The notes under the pieces were generated by a model, which saw nothing but the letters and a program-made list of their open reading frames with translations, had not been told where the DNA came from and did no database searches. 64,000 nt of DNA from Petaurus breviceps papuanus (lineage: Eukaryota > Chordata > Mammalia > Diprotodontia > Petauridae): positions 21,926,313 to 21,990,312 of the forward strand of contig JAMXIF010001194.1 in NCBI GenBank assembly GCA_028583685.1, read 5' to 3'. Position numbers and translations under genes: made by a program. Numbering within the stretch: position 1 is the first letter of the stretch; every line of letters begins with the position of its first letter. This document shows positions 11,253 through 22,739 of this stretch, in pieces.

Positions 11253-11515
11253 GACAGCACAGTGGAGAGAGGGCTAGACCTGGAGTGAGAGTGACTTGAG
11301 TTAAAATTCAACCTCAGACATTTCCTAGCTGTGTGATCACAGACAAGTCATTTATCCTCTAGCAGACTCAGTTTCTCCACACGTACAATGAGAGCTCAAT
11401 AGCATTTATATCCCTGGGTTGTTGTGAGGATAAGATGAAATCATATTTTAAAAGCACTTAGCACAGTGCCTAGCTCATAGTAGGTGCTATATAAATGTAA
11501 ACTATTATAATTATT
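11252..11515 (+). mobile_element. MIR-like SINE, nearly complete
   Basis: Head GACAGCACAGTGGAGAGAGG, core CTAGCTGTGTGATCACAGAC and GGTTGTTGTGAGGATAAG, tail CACTTAGCACAGTGCCTAG through to TATTATAATTATTAGG. It abuts the 3' end of the RTE LINE. Confidence 0.85.
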
Positions 11516-11517
11516 AG

Positions 11518-11595
11518 GAACTGACCTGTCTTGATAGAAGTAGTTTCCTCACTTGGGAGTTCTCTCTAGCAATGAAACCATATCTCTCATCCACG
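11518..11595 (+). mobile_element. SINE tail fragment
   Basis: GACCTGTCTTGATAGAAGTA, TTTCCTCACTTGGGAGTTCT and CAATGAAACCATAT match the tail also seen at 20085-20180. Confidence 0.6.
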
Positions 11596-11747
11596 GCTCA
11601 TTTTATACATACTTATGTGTTTATGTATGTGCATATATCACCTATTAATTTAGAAAGGACTTCCTTTCCAGCCCCCACTCACACTGTCAGGATATGACTG
11701 CAACATTCTCATTTCTTTTCATTTCTCACAAGGCTGCACTACTTCAG

Positions 11748-11801
11748 CCCTTAAGAGTGACTGGCATATAGTTGGCACTTAACAAATGTTTGTTATTTAT
11801 T
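11748..11801 (+). mobile_element. L2/MIR 3'-end fragment
   Basis: GACTGGCATATAGTTGGCAC then TTAACAAATGTTTGTTATTT is the common L2/MIR terminus. Confidence 0.65.
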
Positions 11802-11907
11802 GACACCCCCTCAGGGATTTAGAGTAACCCTGAGGGGATTGCCAGAGCTCTAATGGCTACTTGTTCCCTCAGAGACTAGAGTTAGCCCTAAGGGGGTTGA
11901 GGGTGTC
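11802..11907. repeat. Dyad-symmetric segment
   Basis: Perfect 10-bp inverted repeat CCCCTCAGGG (11807-11816) and CCCTGAGGGG (11828-11837) with an 11-base loop. A related half-decayed copy lies about 59 bases downstream (11866-11896). The whole block is bounded by GACACC (11802) and GGTGTC (11902-11907). Confidence 0.6.
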
Positions 11908-11909
11908 TT

Positions 11910-12740
11910 TCTAATGATAAGCTCCTGAGCCTCTACCACTGTGCTTTTACCCATAGTTATCAATGATGTCAATTAGTCAGCTAGACTTAGTTCATTTTTA
12001 GAAAGGGGTATTTATTAAGGTGGCATAGAAAGAACAATTAGCACAAAATCCTACCCCCTGCCAAAAGTCTATGACATACTTTCTTATTTATACATAAAGT
12101 CCAGGGGAAGTACACATAACAAAGAAATAACTCCTAGTTGCTAGAAACCTTTTTGATTGAGTCTTTGAAATGTTCCCCTTAGGTAGAGTATAGTTTCTTT
12201 TTTCCTTCTAGGCTTTTTGCAGAGCCATAAATCTGCATCCAGTCTATCATTGGTCTCCAATGCAATCACCACTGCCAGCTATATCAAGACATTGCTGGGA
12301 CCCCAGTGAAAAGTTCAAATCCTTCAAAATTCACTTGGTTCTCTTTTGGTCAAGATTAGAAGAGAAAAAAGGCTTACATCCTGTGCACAAAGCAAATTCA
12401 ACTCAGGGGTAGCTGTCTCTCCTCTTCACCACCAGATATTTGAGTGTCTTGATTCCAAAATTGGCTTGATTGTTGCTAAATCAACCACAGGGTAAAACCC
12501 GATATCCTCAGCTAATATGAGCATACTTCATATGCAGCATTACTCCAGTTCATACAATGACTTTAAAAGACATTTTGCCCTTAATTCTATAGTCTTTGAC
12601 TGGGAGAAGGGGGAAGAGTAGGCTCACCTGGCTAAGGTATCAGGTCATGACATCTTATCATTTCCTTTAAGTGGGGCTAGTAATTGGCTAAGCTTGTGCC
12701 CACCCATACATACATCCATATGTGCTCACATGCATGCATG
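11910..12740. other. Unique or very old repeat sequence
   Basis: No gene seen. The block near 11965-12040 (GATGTCAATTAGTCAGCTAG, GGTATTTATTAAGG) vaguely resembles 57895-57955 and may be an ancient interspersed repeat. Confidence 0.35.
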
Positions 12741-12744
12741 TATG

Positions 12745-12931
12745 TATTTAAGCTTTACAAACTATTTTCCTCACAACAGATAGATAGGGTAAGAATTTTA
12801 TGAACAAAGAAACTGAGACTCAGAGAGGTTATATCTTTTTCAGGACTTCACAGCTAACGTGTGGTGTGGAATATGGGAAACTCTGATTGAAGTGTCTTGA
12901 ATCCAAATCCAAAACTCTTTCCATTGCACCA
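12745..12931 (-). mobile_element. MIR-like SINE
   Basis: CTTTACAAACTATTTTCCTC, AAACTGAGACTCAGAGAGG, CACAGCTAACGTGTGG and CTTTCCATTGCACCA in reversed MIR order. Confidence 0.8.
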
Positions 12932-12934
12932 TGT

Positions 12935-14050
12935 TTATTGTTCTATGTAGTCAGCACCTCCCCCACTAACATGCAGCTGGGAGTAAAGTCAATGACATCA
13001 AAGACAGACAACTGGAAACCAGGGGAAGGAGAAAAGTTATCACTGCTCAGTTTTTTTCTCATACTATTTCCACCTTAGGAATTTAAGGACCCATAATTGT
13101 CCACATGGAAAGGAACTTTGTTTTCATCTCCATGCCTCTGTCTCAGAATCAAAGGACATGAGGAGAGAGAGCCAGAAGAGGCAGAATAAAGAAGGTAGCA
13201 TTTGACCATGGTTTTCACTCGCATAGAGGAAAAAGAATTTGTGGAAATGAAATCAAACTTCCTCCTGAATTTTTTTTCCTCTGTTTAAAACTAGGGAATT
13301 CATTTCAACATGTTGGAATTGAACGGTACGAATGCTAGGCTTTCTACAATCGTTGCTAAGGGTATCCTCTTTTTTGAGAAACTTGGAGTAGATCAGAGGT
13401 AGAGTAAATGTCACAACCCCTCAGTGTATCAACCAACACTTTAACTCTTTAGGTTACAGAACAGGTGTCAACCTGAATTGACAGATGGAGCTTTTTTCAC
13501 CAAGGGGTTCAATATATTAATGGAATCATAATCTTGATGAAAGATAACATTGAGGGAGAAAAAATATGGTGACTTCAGGTGTATAAGAGGGGAGAGAATA
13601 GTTGTTGTGGTTTATTAATTGAAAGAAGGAAAGTTGAGTGATAGAGAAGTTACACATAAACACTAATGTATTTTATTTTCTTGAGGTTGCTTCAATCTCC
13701 TTTTCCCACCATGATACCATGGGTTATGGAGAATCTCTGACTGTGTGGTTCTTCAAAGAAGTCAAGGAATTGTCCCCACTTTCTTTCCACTTCACCTTGT
13801 CCTATTTCATGACCTATAGATAAGTTACCTGTGGATAAAGTAGTGGGGATAAGGCATTTATGTCTTAGAAAACTTATCAATTGTTAACAACAGTTGAAAT
13901 TCTTAGCAAGCTAATATTGATATTCATCATTTAGTTTTAAGACTAGAGCACTGCATGTGTATTTATAGACTATATAAAAGGCATCATTTGCTTTATTTTG
14001 TATTTCACTAAATGGTAGAGATAAATTTTGTGTCTCCAATCAATCAGCAG
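12935..14050. other. Unique sequence, no gene seen
   Basis: Short frames only; no domain, repeat or splice pattern that I can support. Confidence 0.5.
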
Positions 14051-14059
14051 GTACTAATT

Positions 14060-14105
14060 AAATGTCACATATGTGTACATATGTATATGTTTACACATAT
14101 ATGAC
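14060..14105. repeat. TATGTG/ACATAT simple sequence
   Basis: Alternating CACATATGTG and ACATATGTAT tracts. Confidence 0.6.
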
Positions 14106-14109
14106 AGAG

Positions 14110-14705
14110 AGAAAAATATATCAATATCAAAAGCGTGAGGGAAAATATGACTGTGGAAGTTCAGGCTAGTTATGGTTACCATTGCAATGGGTCAAAGGCT
14201 AGGAAAATTTACCTACAAAGCTGTATTACCAAACAGCATCACAGAGTTAGTAGCATAACCAAAGATTGCAGTTTCTGGGATCAAATTCATAGTAGAAATT
14301 TAAATCTTTACTTGGATTTATCATCATTTGACTTCATATCTAGATATGAAAAGCAGAGAAAATAGTTGCTCTTAAAAAATAGAAAAGGCTGATAAGGAAA
14401 AACCATCAATTGAAGAAAAACAAAGAACATTTTCATTAGAAAACCAATTTGCCCTTTGAGATTGATGTGTAAAGTATTTGCCAATCAATATACTTGAATC
14501 CTTCTGAAGGTTTATGAGAAATATGCATTGAGTTGCTTACTCCATCCTCTTCATTCTGTTCTAATCTAATCTAAGCTATTCTTATATAGTCCAGTCAAAT
14601 CTGGAAACAAAATTAAACCCCTTGAAATTCTTTTAAGATTGTCTCCTTGGACCATTGCAAATGAACCAAAGTTTTGACATGACATGATATAGATGAAACA
14701 ATGTA
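14110..14705. other. Unique AT-rich sequence
   Basis: A 76-codon frame at 14135-14365 shows no recognisable motif. TCTAATCTAATCTAAGC near 14560 is a short tandem run. Confidence 0.5.
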
Positions 14706-14708
14706 ATT

Positions 14709-14886
14709 AAAAGGTCTTTCTGGGTGGCTAGGTGGCACAGTGAAGAGAGCACTGGCCTTGGAGTCAGGAGGACCTGAGTTCAAATCCAGCCTCAGACACT
14801 TGACACAAAAACTAGCCATGTGACCTGGGCAAGTCATTTAACCCCAACTGCCCTCCAAAAAGCAAAAAGAAAAAAAGGTCTTTCTG
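14709..14886 (+). mobile_element. Short poly-A SINE with target duplication
   Basis: Body 14723-14872 between perfect 14-bp repeats AAAAGGTCTTTCTG (14709-14722, 14873-14886). Intact-looking head GGCTAGGTGGCACAGTG, B-box region GAGTTCAAATCC and an A-rich tail. One of the least diverged SINEs in the window. Confidence 0.92.
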
Positions 14887-14889
14887 CTC

Positions 14890-15420
14890 TGTGTGATAGC
14901 AAGGTGATTGGTTAGCCATTGTATTGGCAGGGTTCAGTCACTGACTAGACTTAGATAAAAATATAGTTGGATGGTCTATCAGAGTTATGGTCCCTGGAAG
15001 AATCCTGTCAAGGCAGATATCACTGACACCAATTTGGGTTAATAGTCAAAATAACAAGTCAGTAAACAAAGAACTGAGGCCTGTAGTGTGAATAGGGAAG
15101 GCTTAAAACAGAGGGCAGGCTTGAGCTCAAGAAGCAGACTCATCAATAGTCAACACCATGAGAAGAAATCAGCATATATGGTAAAAGGTTGGAAACCAAA
15201 ACCACAAAAAATAGATCAGCACCCTGGTCAGCACAAATCCTAGTTCTTAGGAAACCTACCTTGACTTGGGTCCTTATATCTTATCCCCTGACTGATTCCA
15301 TTTCTGAGACAGAGTTTGCTTGGTCTAAAAGAGTCCAAGGCTTGTCTATTTCTCAATTGTCAGGAGCTGTGTACTCCTATACACAAAATCACTGGAGACT
15401 AGTCTGTAGGGCCAAGGCCA
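14890..15420. other. Unique sequence, no gene seen
   Basis: Includes the start of a 115-codon frame (15189-15536) whose 3' third overlaps a MIR-like fragment; judged non-coding. Confidence 0.5.
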
Positions 15421-15424
15421 TTCC

Positions 15425-15525
15425 TCTGAATATTAATAATATTAGGAATAATAATAATGAATGGTATTTGTATAGTGATTTAAAGTTTACAAAGTTCTTT
15501 TGGTTCTATTTTGGATTCTCACCTT
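15425..15525 (-). mobile_element. MIR-like fragment
   Basis: AATAATAATGAATGGTATTT, GTATAGTGATTTAAAGTTTA and CAAAGTTCTTTTGG match the reversed 3' half of MIR-type SINEs. Confidence 0.6.
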
Positions 15526-15599
15526 TGATTTGGTAGTTAGCTTCTCAAGAGTTCTCAAGTTCACCTTTGAGTTTTTGCCTTCCAATATACAGGAAGAAT

Positions 15600-15790
15600 A
15601 TAGTATTGGGCAGAAAGTAATGAATTTAGAGTCCAAAGAATTGTGTTCAAATTCTTCATTATCTACTTACTGCATGTGTGATCTTTGGCAAATCATTTGA
15701 TTTCATTTATCCTCCATTTCTTCATATATAAAATTAAGGATTTATACTAGATGATCTCTATGTTCCTTATCAGATATAAATTTATTATAA
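15600..15790 (+). mobile_element. MIR-like SINE
   Basis: GAATTTAGAGTCCAAAGAAT head, CATGTGTGATCTTTGGCAAA core, CTAGATGATCTCTATGTTCC tail. Confidence 0.75.
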
Positions 15791-17170
15791 TACAGTCTTG
15801 ATAGTCAATATAACTAACCACACAGGAAAAATTAAGTGGAAAAATAGTATCTATAGCCCAACTTATGATATGCTGATAAATAGGCAATCGATAGAGCTTA
15901 TCTATTAATACATAAACCTTATACAAACATTGTAAACACACAATGAACTAGGCACAAGTTGAATAGGAGGAGAAAATGATCTCCTCTCAAAATCTAGGTT
16001 GCCTTTGAGAAATTGTATGGTTTGTTTAATAAGCCCAGATTTCTGCCTACAACAAAGGCTCATCTTTTTAATACCGATATTCTTCTAATATGTATGACTG
16101 TGAATCACAGAATACCTCAGTCTCTACAGAATTAAACTTAGAGCAATGAAAAAGTATATAGTAGGTGTGAGCAGCCTGCAGCATGCTACAAGCAAGAAAT
16201 TGTGTGGGACAAATAGCTTGAAGAATGTCACATAAAGGAAAAATGCAAGCTTGGGGGAAATGAGTTAATCACAAAATAACAGAAATGGATAGAACTAATA
16301 GACAACCTTTATAATTAATTGGCATACATTTAGTATTAAGAGAGTCAGAGGAAATCCTGAAGCATGTTGGGTGAACTCCCTGTCGTATATTTATGGCAGG
16401 ACCCATCACTATAGGTGAGAATGAGCCTCTGTGAATGGGTTTCCATCTGTACCATATGGATGAGATCACAAATCCATCAGGGACTGAAGATAATCTTATG
16501 ACCCCTAGAACTGGGATAGGATTTTTGACAGAAGAGGATCTGTCCTGGGCCTTTACCAATTTGTTGCTTCCACTAATTAAACTTCATGGATGAATGATCT
16601 AAAATGGACCTTCCATCTACCCATTTCCCTGATAGAGCAACTCAAGGTACAGATTGATTTCTGAGCAACATTTTCAGAAACTGTTGGTATTTGGCCCCCA
16701 CAAACATTACATAATGACTACAAATTTATTCATATTTTCAAAACAAAAAAAATACAAGTTGGTTTGTTGAATAAAATCCATTACCCTTAAGCAACATTAC
16801 TTTTGAATTATTCATGGCAATAAACATTTGATTGTTTCCACACTTAACTTGCAATGCATTGGATTAAATTGAAGCATCTAGCTCATGCAAGAATAATGTA
16901 CATCAGTCAGGGGTCTTGGTCGACTGAACTCACAGAATGAGCTAGAATATTTCTCTGTGCCTCATCCTCTAGAACTGGTTGATAGTGAGGGACAAAGGGG
17001 GAGAAAGCATTCTCACAGAAACACCAAGAGTAAAAAAAAAAAACACTACTTTTAAAAAGTTTTGGTGGGTGTAGGATGTCACAGTTTTGTCTGTAACTCT
17101 TGGCCTCTGCCTTTTGGCTTAGTCTTTCAGGGACTAATTTAACTCAGTTTGAGAAGGTTATACCACCTTA
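15790..17170. other. Unique sequence, no gene seen
   Basis: A 96-codon minus-strand frame (16269-16559) has no recognisable domain or exon-like ends. Poly-A run at 17031-17042. Confidence 0.5.
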
Positions 17171-17171
17171 T

Positions 17172-17368
17172 GACAATGGAATATCATGTAAATAGACTGG
17201 AAATCAGAAGGCCTGGGTTCTATTGGATTCTGTCATTGTGTAATTGTATGACCTTGGGTAAATTATTTCACATCTCTGGGCCTCAGTCTCTCCAGCTATA
17301 AAATGAATGTGTTGCATTAGATTTTCTCTAAGGGCTTTTCCAAATCTGAAATCCTATAATTCTATGTT
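17172..17368 (+). mobile_element. MIR-like SINE
   Basis: AATAGACTGGAAATCAGAAG head, TATGACCTTGGGTAAATTAT core and CTCTGGGCCTCAGTCTCTCC, then a degenerate tail ending ATCCTATAATTCTATG. Confidence 0.8.
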
Positions 17369-17449
17369 CTTTACTCCTTTGGTTAGTCATTTAATTACCC
17401 CACTAGCCAAATTGTTATTACCCCTTCAGAAACTTGGTCTTTTTGCATA

Positions 17450-17712
17450 AAGTAACACAGTGACAACAATAGCTGATGAATGCCGCTTTTTGGTCTACAA
17501 AGCACTTTACATACATCATCTCATTTTATACCCACAATACCATGTCATATAGGCACTAAAAATATCAGTCCTAATTTACATATAGAGGAACTGAGGCTGA
17601 AATAATTTGCAGCTTAGTTATCACACTGCTAGTCAAAAGCAGGGAGAAAATTTGAACCCAAGTGTTTCTTAATGCCAAACCCAATGCTTTTCCACAGTGC
17701 CACATGGCTTCT
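17450..17712 (-). mobile_element. MIR-like SINE, nearly complete
   Basis: ACAAAGCACTTTACATACAT, CATCTCATTTTATACCCACA, AGAGGAACTGAGGCTGAAA, AATTTGAACCCAAGTG and CTTTTCCACAGTGCCAC in reversed MIR order. Confidence 0.82.
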
Positions 17713-17714
17713 CT

Positions 17715-18630
17715 CCTACTTTAGAATGAATGCATAAAGTCAATCAAAATATGTGTAAACATTAATCAACTCTCGAAAGCTCATAGAATAACAGTATGCC
17801 TCCAAAGAGACATATAAGCCAGACAGTATTATCTGTACTTGTGATTAATATGAAAAAACACAATCATGAAACCCATGAGAGGAAGAGATTTGTGAGGCAT
17901 TGGGTCTTGAGAACTTGACTTTAATTGCCAGAGAAACACAGGATCCATGGCCATCTGGGAAGGGCTTTGCTAACCCTGTTCAGAAACCAATAAATCCAGA
18001 AGTTTGGAGGAGGCCTAAATGTATCTCCAAATTTAGGGAAGACCTATTGTGTCGTTTTCTGTTAAATGTTTCTCTCTGCAGATAGGCCCATTTCCACAAA
18101 TGAGTCATCTGGAATATGGTCATTGAATTAATAGGAGAGAAGAAGAAGAGAAGAAATTTGCCTCCATAGGCCAGCACAGCTTGTTAAATACTAGACTTAG
18201 AAGTAAAAAGATGGGACAGTTGCCTGAGAACCACAGGAGAGAGTGTACTTGGCAAGCGTTTTATCAGATAAGTCAATCTCCTGTAATAAACAGTGTGGTG
18301 CCAACATGGTTTCAGGGGTTGTTTTGTTTTGTTTTTTCATTTTCCAACTATTCCTGAAGAAAGAAGTCAAAAGCTAATTTCAAAAGGAATTACTAAGGTC
18401 TGTGTGAGTAATAACATCTTGTGCAGATATTACAGTGCTACCCTGAAAAGATCCCCAAAGGTCATCAAGTAATTGAATTCTTATATTACTGTTTAATTTT
18501 TCATATGTGTCATTTCCCCCCTGAGGCCTTCCAAGTCTAATAATCGATGAGTCAATGCTCTATCTTTCCAACAATTTAAGTACCTTAACTGTGAAGACTA
18601 AGTGGTATTATCAATTGTGTACCAAATGGG
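17715..18630. other. Unique sequence, no gene seen
   Basis: Short frames only. GTTTTGTTTTGTTTTTT tract near 18322. Confidence 0.5.
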
Positions 18631-18634
18631 ATAA

Positions 18635-18799
18635 GGAAGGGACCCTAGAGGTTACCTAAGCCAATCTATCATTTTATAATTGAGGAAACTGAGGTCCAGA
18701 GAGGTTACATGACTGATCCCCAGAGGACACATATCATAAGCAGGCAGGATTTGAATACAGGTCCTCTGTCTTCAAATTTCTTGTTCTTTCCCCTATATC
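18635..18799 (-). mobile_element. MIR-like SINE
   Basis: GAAGGGACCCTAGAGGTTAC, TCATTTTATAATTGAGGAAA, CTGAGGTCCAGAGAGGTTAC and GGATTTGAATACAGGTCCTC. Confidence 0.8.
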
Positions 18800-18846
<47 letters not shown>

Positions 18847-18856
18847 NNNNNNNNNN

Positions 18857-18930
<74 letters not shown>
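18800..18930. repeat. (GATA)n microsatellite with assembly gap
   Basis: About 30 GATA units interrupted by ten N bases at 18847-18856. The true array length is unknown. The open frame across it is an artefact of the 4-base unit having no stop in that frame. Confidence 0.95.
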
Positions 18931-18991
18931 TCACACATCTATATCCACATATATACATACAAATATGTACATATATACATCATATACATGT

Positions 18992-19252
18992 ACATGTTGC
19001 TGTTCAGTCATTTTTCAGTCATGTCTAACTCTTTGTGACCCTATTTGGGGTTTTCTTGGCAAAGATACTAGAATGGTTTGCCATTTCCTTCTCCAACTCA
19101 TTTTACAGATGAGGAACTGAGGCAAATGGGGTTAAGTGACTTGCCCAGGGTCACACAGCTAGCAAATGTCTGAGGCCATATTTAAACTCATGAAGATAAG
19201 TATTCCTGACTCTAGACCTAACCCTCTCTCTACTGTACCACCTAGCTGCCCT
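18992..19252 (-). mobile_element. RTE-tailed SINE, full length
   Basis: Reads TTGCTGTTCAGTCA, CTAACTCTTTGTGACCCTAT, TTTGCCATTTCCTTCTCCAA, AGTGACTTGCCCAGGGTCAC and TGTACCACCTAGCTGCCC. That is the complete tail-core-head order in reverse, and the best-preserved copy of this family here. Confidence 0.92.
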
Positions 19253-19384
19253 ATATAATTATTAGGTATTCAATAAATACTTGTTAGATAAATGAATGAG
19301 TTATTGAATTGATGAATAGAGTTCATTCCCATACCTATAATCAAGAATACTACCAAGCCATTCAATCAACAAGCAGATTACTTC

Positions 19385-19460
19385 TAATATTGAAAATAGT
19401 AATAATAGCTAGCATTTATGTGCTGCTTTAAGGTTTTCAAAACATTTGAGATACATGTCC
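19385..19460 (-). mobile_element. MIR-like fragment
   Basis: AATAATAGCTAGCATTTATG and GCTTTAAGGTTTTCAAAACA match the reversed 3' end of MIR-type SINEs. Confidence 0.65.
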
Positions 19461-19970
19461 AGCATCCAGAAAACTATCCACTTTGTGGACAAGAAAAGTT
19501 TTCATTTTCTTTTAGTGACTGGCTTCAGGAATTGACAGCTCACCAGGAAATTCTTTCTTATGCCTACCCTAAACCCCTCCAAGGTTACCCCACTTATTTG
19601 AGCTTAAGTGGACATCCTGTCTCTGCTCCCCTTCCCCAGCCCACCTCTTTCTTAGAAAATTCAGCTCCTCTAGCATCCCTGGAAGGAAAGATCAAACCTA
19701 TGAGGAAGGCTGTGATGCACTGAGAGGCAGTGTCCAATAGAGCCCCATTAGTGAACTCTGAAAAGTTCTAATTTGCAGGCAAACCTATCCTACCTCATTT
19801 AACTGCCTAAAACTGCTCAGGGCTGCAGAATCTCCAACTGGCTTGGAAATTTCTGCAATGAAGAAACCCATCCTTGCTAGCATCCACTCATAAATGTTAT
19901 GTAGGAACATTTTTGGTATGTGGTGATGACCATTTTAGGGAAGGACCCCATATGGCTACTGAGAAGTTAA
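19460..19970. other. Unique sequence, no gene seen
   Basis: Contains most of a 101-codon plus-strand frame (19418-19723) with no recognisable domain; its start lies in the MIR-like fragment, so it is judged chance. Confidence 0.5.
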
Positions 19971-20040
19971 GGAAGGAAGAAAGGAAGGAAGGAAGAAAGG
20001 AAGGAAGGAAGGAAGGAAGGAAGGAAGGAAGGAAGGAAGG
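19971..20040. repeat. (GGAA)n microsatellite
   Basis: Purine-only GGAAGGAAGAAAGGAAGG tract of about 70 bases. Confidence 0.95.
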
Positions 20041-20084
20041 ATCATTGTAAGAGGCTATTGTGAATAAACTGCCTCTGGTTCATG

Positions 20085-20180
20085 GTTGTCAGCCTATAGT
20101 GAAAACCTGCATTGGCAAAGGGAATTCCCTCACCTGGGACCTCTTTTTACAAATGAAATCACAGATCCAGTTACTATCAT
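20085..20180 (+). mobile_element. SINE tail fragment
   Basis: GTGAAAACCTGCATTGGCAA, GGAATTCCCTCACCTGGGAC, AATGAAATCACAGATCC: the 3' tail of the second SINE type described at 2520. Confidence 0.7.
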
Positions 20181-20189
20181 ATAAATATA

Positions 20190-20455
20190 AACTATTGGGG
20201 TTTGGACTTTGAGTTAAAAAGACTTGAGTTCAAATCCTATTTCAGACACTTACTAGCTATGTGAGCTTGGGGAACTCGTTTAGCCTTTTTCAGACTCCAG
20301 TTCCTCATCTCTAAAATGGTGAGAATCAAAGTATCTATCTCATAGGATTCCTATGAGGATCAAAATGAGAGAATATATATAAAGTGTTTGCAAGCCTTAA
20401 ATTAAATACTATATAAATGTTTGTTGTCATTATTATTAATATTATGGGAAGGAAG
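20190..20455 (+). mobile_element. MIR-like SINE, nearly complete
   Basis: GACTTGAGTTCAAATCC, CTAGCTATGTGAGCTTGGGG, TCTCATAGGATTCCTATGAG, TAAATACTATATAAATG. Confidence 0.85.
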
Positions 20456-21160
20456 ATCAGAATACACCCATAGTGTTGAGGTAAGATTCGGGAGAGTGGT
20501 TCGTATATGAAAGAATTCACTTAGATGTTCTCTGTAGCCATAGGGCTGAGCAAAAACATACTGGTATTTGGAGAACTAGGCTTATATAGAGGCTTCAGAA
20601 TGATAATGTAATTTTAGGGTTTCTTATGTGAGTTAAAAATTAAGGAAGGACGAACAGGATGAAAAAGAAGGTTGATTACAAGATAAGGAGGAATTTTATG
20701 ACACAGGATGAGGAAGATGTTTGGCAGGATCTCAAGTGACAAGATGGGCTACAGAATGAGCCCCAACCCCCTCAGGAGGGGCTTCACAAAGTACTGGAAA
20801 AGCAACCCTTAATATTCTTTTTAACCATGAGGATACCAGTTGTATCCACATCAATAGGTCCCCTGTTCTCTTTTCTTCTTTTTTCTCCCCATCTTCTCTT
20901 CCACTCTCTTTTTATCAACCATTTTTTCCTTCCCCTTAATTTTCCTGGATATTAGCTTGTGAAAAGCATTTTCTTTTGAGACAAGCTAGGCTATAGTCAT
21001 TCCCACAGAAGCTGCTTACCCTTGCATTAAAAGGACTTGAAGCAAAAGAAGTTGTGTTCTCAATTCTAATGAGCAGCCAGAAGTACCGATCTCAAATACT
21101 TGTCTAGGGGTCAGGTATTAAGAACAGAACCCTTCCTATCCGTGTCCCCAAAGCTAAAAT
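20455..21160. other. Unique sequence, no gene seen
   Basis: Pyrimidine-rich stretch 20850-20945; no frames or repeats of note. Confidence 0.5.
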
Positions 21161-21164
21161 AATT

Positions 21165-21750
21165 CAACAGGAATTAAGTTCAACAAACACACATTAAGTA
21201 CCTTAATGTGTAAGGGACACAAGAATAGAGGAAAGGCTTAGAAAAAAAATTTGGTCCTTGCCCACATGTAGCATACTTTCTAGTACAGGGGCAACACCAG
21301 CACAGATAGATAGCTCAAATCCACAATATTAATCGTAGAGAAGTACAAAACAAACTGAGTTCCAAGGAGAGCGTTACTACCAACAAGGCAGCTTTGGGAA
21401 GTCTCCATGGGTAGTGTTTGAGTTGGGCTTCAAACAATGGGTAAAATTCATTAGGCAGAGGTGAAAAGAGGATATTCTCAGTGTTGGGAAGAATGTGAAC
21501 AAAGTCACAGAGGTAAAATATGTTAGGGCAGAGTGCCAAGGATCTGGGGGTAAGGGAAGTTAGATACCATGCCACTTTGGCTGGAGTATAGAATTCATCA
21601 AGAGAGAGGGATGTAATTAGAGTTAAAAGGTTGGGTGAAGGGAATAGGGCCTTGAGTACCAGGCAAAGGAATTTGTATTTTATATCATAGCCAACAGGGA
21701 GCCCCTAAAGATGTTGAGCAGTGGAGTGAGATAATGAGATCTATAAATAT
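21165..21750 (-). mobile_element. L2 LINE fragment
   Basis: Reversed L2 3' region: CAACAAACACACATTAAGTA, a decayed CTCAAGGAGCTTACA position, GGGCTTCAAACAATGG, AGAGGATATTCTCAGTGTTG and CCAACAGGGAGCCCCTAAAG. This covers the C-terminal end of the ORF and the 3' end. It may continue at 22740 beyond the LTR. Confidence 0.75.
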
Positions 21751-22112
21751 AAATATAAGTTTAGCAATAGACTTGTAACACTTTACAGCATACAATGGCA
21801 TGAAAGGAAAAGAAAGTGGAGATGAGAAGTTTCATTAGGAAGCTAATGCAAGATAGCCAGGTCCCAATTAATACATATAATGAATCTCTTGAAGTGGTCA
21901 CATTATTTGAATTCCCAGTGCATATTTCTATTGGGCTAGAACCAATTACCATATTTTACATAATTATGGTTTTTAAATGTGAATTCAATGCATTCAATTA
22001 CTTCTCAGGATTCATTATTCACACTTTTGGGACCTAGCCATAGTGAGGGTCTGGAGGAAGGAACAAAGGTATGCCTCTTCTCAGTAAGTGATAGCTGGAA
22101 TAGAGAGGACCC
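21750..22112. other. Unique sequence, nothing recognised
   Basis: Short frames only; lies between an L2 fragment and an LTR. Confidence 0.4.
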
Positions 22113-22727
22113 TGTAGTAGCAACCACACTGGCATACCCAGGACGGCTGCTAGCACAGGTTCTTAGATCTGCTTTTCTAGGAAAGATAGTTGTTCAAGGG
22201 ATCAACAATCTTTTTTAATTACATTCATGAGTTCAGGGGAAAAATCAGCACCCTGAACTTCAGAGAAAATACAAAGAATATACAGAGAAAATACAAGCAG
22301 AGAAATAAACACCAATAGACAGGACTTCTAACTGTCTGAGACATTAGCACAGATCAACAGACAGATCCAACTGTCTGACCAAGGTAGTACATGCATAGTT
22401 ACCAGAGAGAGAAACCCCAACATCTGGGTTTTTCCAAATGGAGGGGGGAAGGGAGCTCCTTAATGGCTACCCAGAGTCTCATCTGGTCAAATCACAAGAA
22501 CACTCTTCCAATGAGTGAGACCCAAAATAAAATGCTAACCTCAGAAAATACATACTATTTTTAGAGTCAAAGGGCATCACAACCCTCTTGACCCACCACC
22601 TAATTACAAAGTAACAAAAGGTGTGGACCTTCCTGAAAAATAATCCTCCCTTAATCAAGCTTCTTTTATGGGCTCCACATGAGACCTACTGATGGGCAGG
22701 AAGATCTTATATTCCATTAACATTACA
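22113..22727. mobile_element. LTR fossil of an endogenous retrovirus-like element
   Basis: About 615 bases beginning TGTAGTAGCAACCACACTGG and ending CCATTAACATTACA, so TG...CA bounded. The same sequence recurs at 42879, 43249 and 44256. No internal gag/pol/env sequence is attached, so it is probably a solo LTR. Orientation is left open. Middle-aged judging by divergence between copies. Confidence 0.75.
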
Positions 22728-22739
22728 GAGCCAGATAGG

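Noticed and set aside
18734-18958. YLSI-repeat protein frame (also at 47170-47469)
   Set aside because: Translation of GATA microsatellites; the first also spans N bases.
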